Assembly (NCBI GenBank): GCA_029550925.1
Contig: JAKPGL010000052.1
Location: 1 to 33,169 of the forward strand
DNA length: 33,169 bases
From: Planctomycetota bacterium
GTDB taxonomy: Bacteria; Planctomycetota; Planctomycetia; Pirellulales; Thermoguttaceae
Direction: 5' to 3'
The notes beneath the pieces are model-generated. The model saw only the letters and a list, made by a program, of their open reading frames with translations. It was not told the origin of the DNA and ran no database searches. Position 1 is the first letter of the stretch, and every line of letters begins with the position of its first letter. A program made the position numbers and the translations under genes. Positions 1 to 8,482 of the stretch are shown here, piece by piece.

Positions 1-791
1 ACCGCCGGACGCCGGTCGTGCATGTGGAGGCGGGGCTTCGGACGGGCAACCTCTTGGCTCCTTGGCCGGAGGAGATGAACCGCCGGGTGGCCGACCTGGT
101 AACCGCCCTTTATTGTGCGCCGACCCAGCGGGCAGCCGAGGCCCTGCTGGCCGAAGGCGCTCTGCCGCAGCAGGTCCATGTAACCGGCAACACGGTGATC
201 GACGCTCTTTTATACACTTTAGAGCGAGAACGGGCCCGCTGCTCCTATTGGCAGGCCAAATATCCCATGCTCGGCGATCGGCGTCTGGTGCTGATTACCG
301 GGCATCGGCGCGAGAGTTTTGGCCAGGGCTTGGCCAATATCTGCCGGGCGATCGCCCAGTTGGCCCGGGAGTTTCCGGATCACATATTTTTGTATCCTGT
401 TCATTTGAATCCCAATGTGCAAGGTCCGGTTTATCAACGGCTCCAGGGTATTCGGAATGTGCATCTTGCACCGCCGGCGGCGTATCCGGAGTTTGTCTGG
501 CTGATGGACCGAGCGTATCTGATTTTGACCGATTCTGGGGGCGTGCAGGAGGAAGCGCCCAGTTTGCGAAAGCCCGTCTTGGTCATGCGGGAGACGACCG
601 AGCGTCCGGAGGCGGTCGAAGCCGGGGCCGCCCGGTTGGTGGGCGCATCGGCTGAAAAGATCGTTGGCGAAGCCCGTCGGCTCCTGCTGGACCCAAAAGA
701 ATACGCCGCTTGCCAGATCGAGCGGAACCCCTACGGCGACGGCCAGGCCGCCGAGCGGATCGTCTCCCTCATGCTCCAGCAAGACTGGTAG
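1..791 (+). CDS. wecB: UDP-N-acetylglucosamine 2-epimerase (non-hydrolysing), 3' part
   Basis: The reading frame is open from the window edge (first full codon at base 3), so the N-terminal part of the gene lies outside. The visible part has the family hallmarks in order: HVEAGLRTGN, WPEEMNR, NTVIDAL, ITGHRRES, YPVHLNPNV, and near the C-terminus DSGGVQEEAPSLRKPVLVMR followed by TTERPEA. These are the signature segments of WecB-type epimerases, which interconvert UDP-GlcNAc and UDP-ManNAc in the cytoplasm and supply ManNAc-type sugars for surface polysaccharide. The acidic residues of HVEAG and PEE and the histidine of TGHRRE are known active-site residues in this family. A GTG at base 18 could be read as a start, but it falls inside the conserved VVHVEAG strand and is not the real one. 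The gene ends 75 bases before the end of the convergent aceF gene. Confidence 0.93.
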   Translation, partial: RRTPVVHVEAGLRTGNLLAPWPEEMNRRVADLVTALYCAPTQRAAEALLAEGALPQQVHVTGNTVIDALLYTLERERARCSYWQAKYPMLGDRRLVLITGHRRESFGQGLANICRAIAQLAREFPDHIFLYPVHLNPNVQGPVYQRLQGIRNVHLAPPAAYPEFVWLMDRAYLILTDSGGVQEEAPSLRKPVLVMRETTERPEAVEAGAARLVGASAEKIVGEARRLLLDPKEYAACQIERNPYGDGQAAERIVSLMLQQDW

Positions 792-842
792 GCCGAACGC
801 CAATCGTCCTCTGCGATCTGCCTTTTATGGCAACCTTCCTCT

Positions 843-864
843 GAGTGGGCGAGGCCCCACCCTC
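843..864. terminator. Weak hairpin between convergent wecB and aceF
   Basis: In the 75-base gap between the two convergent stop codons, GTGGG at 845-849 can pair with CCCAC at 856-860 across a 6-base loop. No clean T-run follows on either strand, so this is only a candidate bidirectional terminator. Confidence 0.2.
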
Positions 865-866
865 AT

Positions 867-2231
867 TTATCCCATCAGCAGCAGTTTACCGGGGTTTTGG
901 ATCCAGTCGATCACTTCGGCGAGGAACCGGGCGGCCGTGGCCCCATCGACCAGCCGATGGTCGTAGGAAAGGCTCAAAGGCAGCATTAGCCGTTTTTCTA
1001 TCTGTTCGCCCCGAACCACGGGCATCCAACGGGATCGGCCTGCCAGTAAAATCGCCACTTCCGGGAAGTTGATAATGGGGGTGCTGTACGTGCCGCCGAC
1101 AGCGCCTAGGTTACTGATGGTAAAGGTGCCGCCGCGGGTTTCTTCGATGGCAAACTGGGCGGTGCGTGCCCGCTGGGCCACCTCGGCCACGGCTCGGGCT
1201 ATCTCCGGAATGGTCATCCGATCCACATTCCGCACCACCGGCACGACCAGGCCGCGCGGCGTATCGACGGCCACACCGATATTTACATATTCCTTATAAA
1301 TAATTTGTTCATTATCCGGCTGCATGTCCAACGAAGCGTTTAGCGCCGGATTCCTGCGTAGGGCCAGGGCCACCGCTTTCATCAGAAATGGCATCAGGGT
1401 CAGCTTTACCTCCGGGCCTAAAAACCCCGGGGGGATGCTTTTGCGCAGGGCCTCCAGCTCGGTGATATCGGCGTCGTCGAAATTGGTAACATGCGGGATG
1501 GTCGAGGCGGAGCGGACCATTTGGGCGGCGATGGTGCGGCGGATGCGGGGCATGGGTTCTCGACGGATTGGCCCCCAAGCGTCGGTTCCCGGCGATCCAG
1601 GCGGAACCACCGGCGCCCACGGTTGGACCAACTCTGGCCCTGTCGGCATTTTGGCTGGGCCAGGCGAAGACGGACCGGCGGCGGCAGCAGGGGCCGACGG
1701 CGCACCGCCTGCCGACGCCGACGGCAATCGGGCGGCCGCCGCCTGTACGTCTTCCGGCCGGATGCGTCCGCGAGGGCCGGTCCCTTGCACGGTGCGAAGA
1801 TCGACGCCCAGTTCTCTGGCCAATCGCCGGGCCGCCGGACCCGCCGGAATGAGCGATTCGGCAACGGCAGCGGAAGAAGCCGCGGTGGCGGCCTGGGCCA
1901 ACGGACAGGAAGCCTCAGGCGGCGTGGCAGTTCCAGCAGGTGTGGCCGCGGCTTGGGCGGCGATCGGCGCCGATGGTGCTGGGCCGGCGTCCGCCTCCGT
2001 TTCGATGGCAACCAGCGGCTGTCCCACTTTCACCTTTTGCCCTTTGCGCACGTGGACCTTGCTGATCCGGCCCGCATGGGGGCAAGGGATTTCGACAACG
2101 GCCTTGTCGGTCTCTAGTTCCACGACGCTTTGGTTGGCCTGTATCTGGTCGCCTTCGGAGACCAATACATTGACCACATCGGCCGACTCGATGTTTTCGC
2201 CTAATTCGGGAAGCACGAAGTCAATCGCCAT
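867..2231 (-). CDS. aceF: Dihydrolipoamide acetyltransferase, E2 of pyruvate dehydrogenase
   Basis: This 454-residue protein transfers the acetyl group from the lipoyl arm to CoA in the pyruvate dehydrogenase complex. It has one N-terminal lipoyl domain with the lipoylated lysine in VELETDKAVVEIP (about K43). Next come a long Ala/Pro/Ser-rich linker, a peripheral subunit-binding domain (about 127-160, PAARRLARELGVDL...GTGPRGRI) and, after a second linker, the catalytic acyltransferase domain. That domain ends in SYDHRLVDG, with catalytic H425 and D429. The open frame continues upstream to 2498, but that part only shadows aceE. The ATG at 2231 sits 4 bases after GGGAGA and starts the lipoyl fold directly. 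The gene begins 16 bases after aceE ends and is clearly co-transcribed. Single-lipoyl E2 proteins are common; E. coli AceF has three. No E3 (lpd) gene follows. Confidence 0.95.
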   Translation of the reverse strand: MAIDFVLPELGENIESADVVNVLVSEGDQIQANQSVVELETDKAVVEIPCPHAGRISKVHVRKGQKVKVGQPLVAIETEADAGPAPSAPIAAQAAATPAGTATPPEASCPLAQAATAASSAAVAESLIPAGPAARRLARELGVDLRTVQGTGPRGRIRPEDVQAAAARLPSASAGGAPSAPAAAAGPSSPGPAKMPTGPELVQPWAPVVPPGSPGTDAWGPIRREPMPRIRRTIAAQMVRSASTIPHVTNFDDADITELEALRKSIPPGFLGPEVKLTLMPFLMKAVALALRRNPALNASLDMQPDNEQIIYKEYVNIGVAVDTPRGLVVPVVRNVDRMTIPEIARAVAEVAQRARTAQFAIEETRGGTFTISNLGAVGGTYSTPIINFPEVAILLAGRSRWMPVVRGEQIEKRLMLPLSLSYDHRLVDGATAARFLAEVIDWIQNPGKLLLMG

Positions 2232-2247
2232 AGTTCTCCCATTCTTC

Positions 2248-4986
2248 TTAGACCAAGACAGGATTCGGATGATTGGGGTCCAAACCGAGTTTTTTGATGG
2301 CTTTGGGGAGGTCTTTTTGGGGATATTTTCCTTGTTGGGCCAGGGCGGACAAGGCGGCCAGGGCCACATTCTCGGCATCCACTTCGAAGAAGCGGCGTAG
2401 TTGCTCCCGGGCCTCGCTTCGGCCAAAACCATCAGTCCCCAGCACGACATACGGCTTAGGCGTCCAAGGAGAGATGGCCAGCGGCACCGCCCGGACATAA
2501 TCCGAGGCCGCCACCACAGGCCCTTCGCTTCCTTCTAACACCTGCTGCACGTAGGGAACCTTGGCCGGTTCGCTCGGATGGAGCCGATTCCACCGGTCGC
2601 AGTCCAGACCGTCGTAATAGAGATTTTTATAGCTCGTTACACTGTACACCCGGCTGGAGACGCCGAACTCCGCAGCCAAGAGGTCCTGCGCCCGGAGGAC
2701 TTCGCGCAGGATGGCGCCGCTGCCGAATAGTTCGACCCAGGGGCTACGGTTGCCGGCCTCTTTGGTCGAAAGCCGATAGATACCCCGGCAGATGCCCTCC
2801 GTAGAACCCATAGGGAGGATGGGCATCTCGTAGTTTTCGTTCATCAGGGTGATGTAATAGAAGACGTCGTGTCCCTCGAAATACATCCGCCGGATGCCGT
2901 CCAGGATGATGACCGAAAGTTCATACGCATAGCAGGGATCATAGGCCCGGCAGGTAGGATAGGCCAAGGCGTACAGGTGGCTTTGGCCGTCTTGGTGTTG
3001 GAGTCCTTCGCCGGCCAGGGTGGTTCGGCCTGCGGTGCCGCCCAGCACAAAGCCTCGGCATCGCATGTCGCCGGCAGCCCAGATCAGATCGCCGATCCGC
3101 TGGAACCCAAACATGGAATAGAAGATGAAAAACGGGATCATCGTTACGCCGTGGCTCGAATGGGCCGAGGCGGCGGCGATAAACGAGGCCATGGAACCGG
3201 CCTCGGTAATCCCCTCTTCGAGAATCTGGCCGTCTTTGGCCTCCCGGTAGTACAGCACCGTGTCGGAATCGACCGGGTCATAAAGTTGGCCGACATGGCT
3301 GTAGATGCCAAACTGCCGGAACAGGGCCTCCATGCCGAAGGTGCGGGCTTCGTCCGGCACGATGGGCACAATGTACCGGCCGAGGTTTTTATCGCGCATC
3401 AGCCGGGCCAACAGTCGGACAAACGCCATCGTCGAGGAGACCTCCCGGCCTTCGCTGCCGGCGAAGAACTCGGCAAAATCTTCCCATTTGGGCGGTTTGA
3501 GCTTCATGCGAGCCTGTCCCCGGCTGGGCAGAGGGCCGCCGAGGGCTTTGCGCCGGGCCTTCAAATATTGGATTTCGGGGCTATCGTCCGGAGGCCGGTA
3601 AAACGAGACTTTCGATACCTCCTCGTCCGAAAGCGGAATGCCGAACCGAGTGCGGAAGTGGAGCAACTCTTCTTCGTTGAGCTTTTTCTGCTGGTGGGTG
3701 ATGTTGCGGCCTTCGCCCGCTTCGCCCAGGCCGTAGCCTTTGATCGTCTTGGCCAGGATGACCGTTGGGGCGCCTCGGTGTTCGACGGCCGCTTTGTAGG
3801 CGGCATAGACTTTCAGCGGATCGTGGCCGCCCCGGCGGAGGTCTTTGAGCTGTTCGTCGCTGAGATCCGCCACGAGCGCCTCCAGCCGAGGGTCCACGCC
3901 GAAAAGGTCTTTCCGCATATAAGAGCCAGGCATCACGGTGTATTTCTGATACTGACCATCGACCACTTCGCCCAGCCGGTGGACCAGCAAGCCCTCGGTG
4001 TCCTTGGCAAAAATGGGATCCCAATCGGACCCCCAGATCACTTTGATCACATTCCAGCCGGCGCCTCGGAAAACGCCTTCCAACTCTTGAATGATTTTGC
4101 CGTTGCCGCGCACTGGCCCGTCCAGCCGTTGCAAATTGCAGTTGACCACGAAGATGAGGTTATCCAATTTTTCGCGGCCGGCCAGACTGATGGCGCCCAG
4201 TGTTTCCGGCTCATCGCATTCGCCGTCGCCGAGGAAGGCCCAGACTTTGGATTGGGCGGCCTGCGGCACGATGCCTCGGTCGGCCAGGTATTGATTGAAC
4301 CGGGCCTGATAGATGGCCATGATCGGCCCCAGCCCCATCGACACGGTGGGAAACTCCCAAAAGTCCTTCATCAGCCAGGGGTGCGGATAGCTGGAAAGTC
4401 CGCCGCCGGGCGCCAACTCGCGCCGAAAGTTTTTCAGATGCTCTTCGGTCAGTCGGCCCTCCAGAAAGGCCCGTGCATAAACGCCCGGGGCGGCATGACC
4501 TTGGAAAAACACCTGGTCGGCCGGCTGTTGGCCCTGCTTGCCGCGGAAAAAGTGGTTGAACCCCACTTCATACAAAGTGGCTGCCGAAGCAAAGGTCGAG
4601 ATGTGCCCGCCGATACCGGAAGATTCGCGGTTGGCCCGCACGACCATCGCCATCGCATTCCAGCGAATGATGCTTTTGATGCGACGTTCCAGTTCCCGGT
4701 CGCCGGGATACTCGGGCTGCTGTTCCGGCGGAATGGTGTTGATGTAGGGGGTCGTATTGCCGGCGATGTAGCGAACGCCGCACCGGTAGGCCCGCTCGAC
4801 CAGCCGATGCACCAAATACCCAGCCCGCTCACACCCGGACGACCCAATCACATAGTCCAACGCTCCAAGCCATTCTTGGGTTTCTTCGGGGTCGGCGTCG
4901 TTTCGAGGAAGCAAGCCGGCCGGTAGTTGCATCTCCACCGCGGGCGTCGTTTCAGGAGTCCCTTCAGGAGTCCGCTGTCGATTCAT
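2248..4986 (-). CDS. aceE: Pyruvate dehydrogenase E1 component, homodimeric type
   Basis: This 912-residue protein is close in length to E. coli AceE (887) and decarboxylates pyruvate with thiamine diphosphate, passing the acetyl unit to the E2 lipoyl arm. The ThDP motif runs from GDGE (about 253-256) to NCN (282-284), about 30 residues apart as expected. Other typical segments are GHAAPGVYARAF, RLDGPVRGNGKIIQELE and, in the C-terminal half, GGTAGRTTLAGEGLQHQDG. It is the fused single-chain E1, not the split alpha/beta type. The ATG at 4986 was chosen because GGAAAGG lies 7 bases upstream; an in-frame TTG at 5010 adds only 8 residues. It is the first gene of an aceE-aceF operon and is divergent from the heparinase-like gene across a 338-base gap. 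Confidence 0.96.
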   Translation of the reverse strand: MNRQRTPEGTPETTPAVEMQLPAGLLPRNDADPEETQEWLGALDYVIGSSGCERAGYLVHRLVERAYRCGVRYIAGNTTPYINTIPPEQQPEYPGDRELERRIKSIIRWNAMAMVVRANRESSGIGGHISTFASAATLYEVGFNHFFRGKQGQQPADQVFFQGHAAPGVYARAFLEGRLTEEHLKNFRRELAPGGGLSSYPHPWLMKDFWEFPTVSMGLGPIMAIYQARFNQYLADRGIVPQAAQSKVWAFLGDGECDEPETLGAISLAGREKLDNLIFVVNCNLQRLDGPVRGNGKIIQELEGVFRGAGWNVIKVIWGSDWDPIFAKDTEGLLVHRLGEVVDGQYQKYTVMPGSYMRKDLFGVDPRLEALVADLSDEQLKDLRRGGHDPLKVYAAYKAAVEHRGAPTVILAKTIKGYGLGEAGEGRNITHQQKKLNEEELLHFRTRFGIPLSDEEVSKVSFYRPPDDSPEIQYLKARRKALGGPLPSRGQARMKLKPPKWEDFAEFFAGSEGREVSSTMAFVRLLARLMRDKNLGRYIVPIVPDEARTFGMEALFRQFGIYSHVGQLYDPVDSDTVLYYREAKDGQILEEGITEAGSMASFIAAASAHSSHGVTMIPFFIFYSMFGFQRIGDLIWAAGDMRCRGFVLGGTAGRTTLAGEGLQHQDGQSHLYALAYPTCRAYDPCYAYELSVIILDGIRRMYFEGHDVFYYITLMNENYEMPILPMGSTEGICRGIYRLSTKEAGNRSPWVELFGSGAILREVLRAQDLLAAEFGVSSRVYSVTSYKNLYYDGLDCDRWNRLHPSEPAKVPYVQQVLEGSEGPVVAASDYVRAVPLAISPWTPKPYVVLGTDGFGRSEAREQLRRFFEVDAENVALAALSALAQQGKYPQKDLPKAIKKLGLDPNHPNPVLV

Positions 4987-5324
4987 ACGCCGCCTTTCCA
5001 GAACGAGCAAGCAAATACGGTTATGACACTTCCGTCGAACAGTGACGATTGGCGTTCCTTCTCCCCTCCGGGAAAAGCGAGTGTTTCCAGCCCAGATAAG
5101 TTGGCCTATTTATTTTACGGGATCGTCTCGGAAAGGGGAGAGGGAGAAAAAGGAAAAATCCTAGGAGGTGGGCAGACGTCGAGGGGAAACGCGGCTTCGG
5201 CGGTTGTCGAATGCGGAAAGGTCCGCTATGATACCGGTTGCCCACCTTGGTTGTCCCACCATTTCATCCCCGTTTTGGTTACGTATTGGCCTACCGGGTT
5301 TTCTTTGTGCAGGAGGAACCCAGC
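4987..5324. other. Divergent intergenic region, aceE and heparinase-like gene
   Basis: These 338 bases separate two divergent genes and hold no credible coding sequence. On the plus strand there is a good promoter candidate (listed separately) and the AGGAGG of the heparinase-like gene at 5311-5316. On the minus strand I see the aceE Shine-Dalgarno and an AT-rich patch around 5105-5120 that could hold an aceE promoter. No convincing pair of boxes stands out there. Confidence 0.6.
5204..5232 (+). promoter_or_regulatory. Sigma70-type promoter for the heparinase-like gene
   Basis: TTGTCG at 5204-5209 and TATGAT at 5227-5232 are separated by exactly 17 bases. Each box matches the consensus at four or five of six positions. 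The expected start of transcription near 5239 leaves an untranslated leader of about 85 bases before the ATG at 5325. Confidence 0.5.
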
Positions 5325-7172
5325 ATGTGTTCGGTGTTTGTATATCTTGTGTTGCTGGCGCCGTTGGCAGACGAGACGGCTTCGGCGGTGCAAACGCCGC
5401 CGGAGGAGAAGATTTTGGCCAGTCTTCGGCCGGGGCATCCCCGGCTGATTGCTCCGGGAGAGCAGACGGCCTGGCTGAAGAAACTTTTGGCCGAGGACCC
5501 GACAGCCGCCGCCTTTTACAAAGAAGTGCGATCCCACGCGGACGGTCTGCTCCGGGACAAACGCACCGTGGAGTACAAGCTAGTCGGTCCCCGGCTTTTG
5601 GGCGAAAGCCGACGCTGCTTGGAGCGGGTTTATACCTTGGCCACTGTTTACCGCCTGGAAGGAGATCGGCGGTATGCGGAGCGGGCCGTTCAAGAGATGC
5701 TGGCCGCTGCCGCCTTTCCCAATTGGAACCCAAGCCATTTTCTCGATACGGCCGAGATGACCCATGCCTTGGCCATTGGCTACGATTGGCTTTTCGACGT
5801 GCTCGGGCCGGAAGAGCGGAAGACCATCCGCGAGGCGATCCTCCGACACGGGCTGCGGGAGGGAGAGAAGATTTATCGACGAGGCGGCTGGTGGACATCC
5901 ACTCAGTATAACTGGAACCAGGTCTGCAACGGCGGCATGACCATCGGCGCACTTGCCCTGGCCGACGAAGAACCAAAACTGGCCGCCTATATCGTCCATC
6001 AGGCGGTCGGGTCCGTGCAACGGGCCATGCGGGAGTACGGCCCCGATGGCGCCTGGGCCGAAGGCCCTGGCTACTGGAACTACGCCACCTCCTACAATGT
6101 GTTCATGCTGGCAGCCTTGGAAACGGCGCTGGGCACGGATTTCGCCCTGAGCCAGACCCCCGGTTTTTCGTTGGCCGGCGATTTCCGAATCCATACGCTG
6201 GGGCCGACAGGACAGACGTTCAATTTTGCGGATGCAGGTTCTGGAGCCGGCTCGGCGCCGTGCATGTTTTGGCTGGCTCGGAAGTTCAACCAGCCCTGGT
6301 ACGCCTGGCATGAGCGGGAGGTGGTCTGCCGTCAGGTGGTGCGTCGGCCCACCGCCTGGCATCTATGGTGGTACGACGGCCGGCCCAAACCGGCTGGCAG
6401 CCTGCCGCTTGCCCGGCAGTTCCGACATGCCGACGTGGTGCTCATGCGATCCAGTTGGGACGATCCGGGGGCGGTGTTTGTCGGTTTTAAGGCGGGCGAC
6501 AATAAGGTCAACCACAGCCATCTGGAACTAGGCATGTTCGTCCTGGACGCCGACGGTGTGCGGTGGGCCGTGGATTTGGGGGCCGACGACTACAACCTGC
6601 CCGGCTATTTCGGCCGACAGCGATGGACCTACTATCGGCTCGGAACCGAAGGCCAAAATACCCTCTGGATCGACCGCCAAAACCAGAACCCCAAAGCGGT
6701 TGCTCCGATCGTGGCTTTCGGTAGTCGGGGGGATCGGCATTTTGCGGTGGCAGATCTGTCAGCCGCCTACGCTGGCCTGGTAGGCAAGCTCCAGCGAGGC
6801 ATTGCTCTTGTGGGCCGACAGGTGCTCGTGCAGGACGAAATCCAGCAGTCCGAAGGCCGGACCATCCAATGGCAGATACACACCAAAGCCAAGTTGGAAC
6901 TGCGGGGTCAAGAGGCGGTCCTTCGGCAAGCGGGCCGAACGCTTCGACTCCGGATTCTAGAGCCTGCCGGAGCGGCGTTTGAAAAGGCCTCCGGCAATCC
7001 ACCGCCGCCGCAGCGTCAGGACCCCGAGGTGTCCAAACTGATTGTGGTCTTGAAAGGTCAAAAAGAGCCGATCCGGTTGGCCGTCTTGTTCCAGCCGGAA
7101 ACGGCGGCCCAAACGTCCCCGCCGCCGCTCCATCCTTTGGCCGACTGGCCTGCCGCCTTCGGACAAAAGTAG
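5325..7172 (+). CDS. Secreted heparinase II/III-like polysaccharide lyase family protein
   Basis: This 615-residue protein starts with a short signal peptide (about 1-21, ending in ETASA). An alpha-helical toroid region contains LDTAEMTHALAIGYDWL, the YNWNQVCNGG motif and WAEGPGYWNYATSYN (about 244-258). A C-terminal beta-sandwich region contains NHSHLELGMFVLDADG (N396, H397, H399) and YYRLGTEGQNTL. This order matches the heparinase II/III-like fold, whose members cleave uronic-acid polysaccharides such as heparin, alginate or ulvan by beta-elimination. The Asn, Tyr and His positions fit a catalytic set, but the substrate cannot be told from sequence. The start at 5325 has AGGAGG 8 bases upstream and gives the signal peptide; longer in-frame starts do not. 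It stands alone, with no sulfatase or SusC/D-type partner beside it. Confidence 0.85.
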   Translation: MCSVFVYLVLLAPLADETASAVQTPPEEKILASLRPGHPRLIAPGEQTAWLKKLLAEDPTAAAFYKEVRSHADGLLRDKRTVEYKLVGPRLLGESRRCLERVYTLATVYRLEGDRRYAERAVQEMLAAAAFPNWNPSHFLDTAEMTHALAIGYDWLFDVLGPEERKTIREAILRHGLREGEKIYRRGGWWTSTQYNWNQVCNGGMTIGALALADEEPKLAAYIVHQAVGSVQRAMREYGPDGAWAEGPGYWNYATSYNVFMLAALETALGTDFALSQTPGFSLAGDFRIHTLGPTGQTFNFADAGSGAGSAPCMFWLARKFNQPWYAWHEREVVCRQVVRRPTAWHLWWYDGRPKPAGSLPLARQFRHADVVLMRSSWDDPGAVFVGFKAGDNKVNHSHLELGMFVLDADGVRWAVDLGADDYNLPGYFGRQRWTYYRLGTEGQNTLWIDRQNQNPKAVAPIVAFGSRGDRHFAVADLSAAYAGLVGKLQRGIALVGRQVLVQDEIQQSEGRTIQWQIHTKAKLELRGQEAVLRQAGRTLRLRILEPAGAAFEKASGNPPPPQRQDPEVSKLIVVLKGQKEPIRLAVLFQPETAAQTSPPPLHPLADWPAAFGQK

Positions 7173-7219
7173 AAAAAAAGTCGTTCCCTCTACGGCCATG
7201 CTGGCGAAAGTAGCTATTT

Positions 7220-8329
7220 CTACGAGCCTGGCGAAGAACCCGGCTGGTAGATGCAGTCGGGTTCGGAGCCGAGGGGGTCGCCGGTAACGGCGTAGGCTCT
7301 GGCGCGGCTTCCGCCGCAGAGGTGGCGGTATTCGCACTGGCCGCATTTGCCCCGGAAATCATCCGGCCGGCGAAGCGACTGAAACAGCGGGTGGTTCTGG
7401 TAGGTCTGGACTACAGAATCTTTGGGGAACCGGCCGCACTCCAGGGGCAAAAAGCCGGCGGGGAAAATCTGCCCTGTATGGCTGACGAACATGATGCCCC
7501 GCCCATCCCAGACGCCCAACGGCGCTCGATGGCCGCGGGCCGCCTCCGGGGCGATGTGCGTTGCACGGGCCGGCCCGGCCAGCGGATTACCGCCCTGCTG
7601 GAGCACATAGCGGCGGTAATGCGGGGCCTCGGTCGTTTTGACGGCAAAGGGCTGATTTTGGGCGTGATACCACAGCCGGGCGAAGGCCTGTTCGTATTCT
7701 TCCGGGCGGAGACGTTCTTCTTGTAAGCCCCGGCCCACCGGCACCAAAAAGAAAACCGCCCACATGACGATGCCCTGGGCGGCCAAAAGCTCGGCAATTT
7801 GATCCAGTTGGTGGAAATTGCGTCGGCAGAGGCTGGTATTGACCTGGACGGCTAGGCCCAACTCTCTAGCGTCGGCCAGCATTTGCATCGTCCGATCGAA
7901 GCTGCCAGACCAGCCGCGGAAGGCATCATGGACGGCCGGGTCCGCACCGTCCAGGCTGACGCCGAGCCGTTGCACTCCAGCGGCCTTGGCCCGGGCAAAC
8001 GCCTGCCGGGTGGCCAGCGGGGTGGCCGACGGCGTAAGCACCGGCTCGATGCCGCAGGATCGGGCATGGGCCAACAGGTCAAACAGGTCGGTGCGTTTTA
8101 GCGGATCGCCGCCGGTAAAGACCATCGTGGGCCGACGGGGAAACATGGCCACCTGTTCAATGAGCGCCAATGCTTGAGAAGTAGAAAGCTCTTCCGGATG
8201 AGCGGCGGGCTGAGCCTCGGCCCGGCAATGTTTGCAGACCAAATCGCAGGCCAACGTTGTCTCGTAATAAAACATGAGCGGACTATGATCGAAGTCTTCC
8301 CGGGTGTACTGCGCATGTGCGGACGCCAT
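7220..8329 (-). CDS. Radical SAM/SPASM protein, TIGR04053-like
   Basis: This is a 369-residue radical SAM enzyme. The CxxxCxxC cluster motif is C28, C32, C35 (ACDLVCKHC), followed by the SAM-binding GGDP (73-76) and a TIM-barrel core with VSLDGADPAVHDAFRG. A C-terminal SPASM-type cysteine set (C329, C332, C338, C359 in GKCGQCEYRHLCGGSRARAYAVTGD and EPDC) would bind an auxiliary iron-sulfur cluster. The segments FFLVPVGRG, KTTEAPHYRRYV, MFVSHTGQIFPAGFLPL and GGSRARAYAVTGDPL are what I recognise from the TIGR04053 family. That family is related to the haem-pathway enzymes AhbC/AhbD and to peptide-maturing SPASM enzymes. No short precursor peptide or haem gene is adjacent, so the substrate is unknown. 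GGAAGG lies 9 bases before the ATG. It is convergent with the heparinase-like gene. Confidence 0.85.
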   Translation of the reverse strand: MASAHAQYTREDFDHSPLMFYYETTLACDLVCKHCRAEAQPAAHPEELSTSQALALIEQVAMFPRRPTMVFTGGDPLKRTDLFDLLAHARSCGIEPVLTPSATPLATRQAFARAKAAGVQRLGVSLDGADPAVHDAFRGWSGSFDRTMQMLADARELGLAVQVNTSLCRRNFHQLDQIAELLAAQGIVMWAVFFLVPVGRGLQEERLRPEEYEQAFARLWYHAQNQPFAVKTTEAPHYRRYVLQQGGNPLAGPARATHIAPEAARGHRAPLGVWDGRGIMFVSHTGQIFPAGFLPLECGRFPKDSVVQTYQNHPLFQSLRRPDDFRGKCGQCEYRHLCGGSRARAYAVTGDPLGSEPDCIYQPGSSPGS

Positions 8330-8482
8330 CGCCTGCCGCCTTCCATAGAAAGGTTTTCTACAAACCGCCGAAAGGACATCTGCCCCCGACGGAGGACAAC
8401 TCAGGGAATTCTACCGCCTCCCGAAGCGAAGACCAGAGCGCATCGGCTGCACGAGAGAGCCGGGGCCGTTGTGGGGAAGCGG

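Noticed and set aside
1324-2400. 358-codon plus-strand frame over aceF
   Set aside because: It is antisense to aceF, with Ala/Pro-linker composition mirrored; no family motif.
2869-4926. 685-codon open frame on the plus strand
   Set aside because: It is antisense to aceE, whose protein has strong family motifs. Long antisense frames are common in GC-rich genes.
5161-5976. 271-codon minus-strand frame
   Set aside because: Antisense to the start of the heparinase-like gene and its promoter; Arg/Pro/Ser-rich shadow composition.
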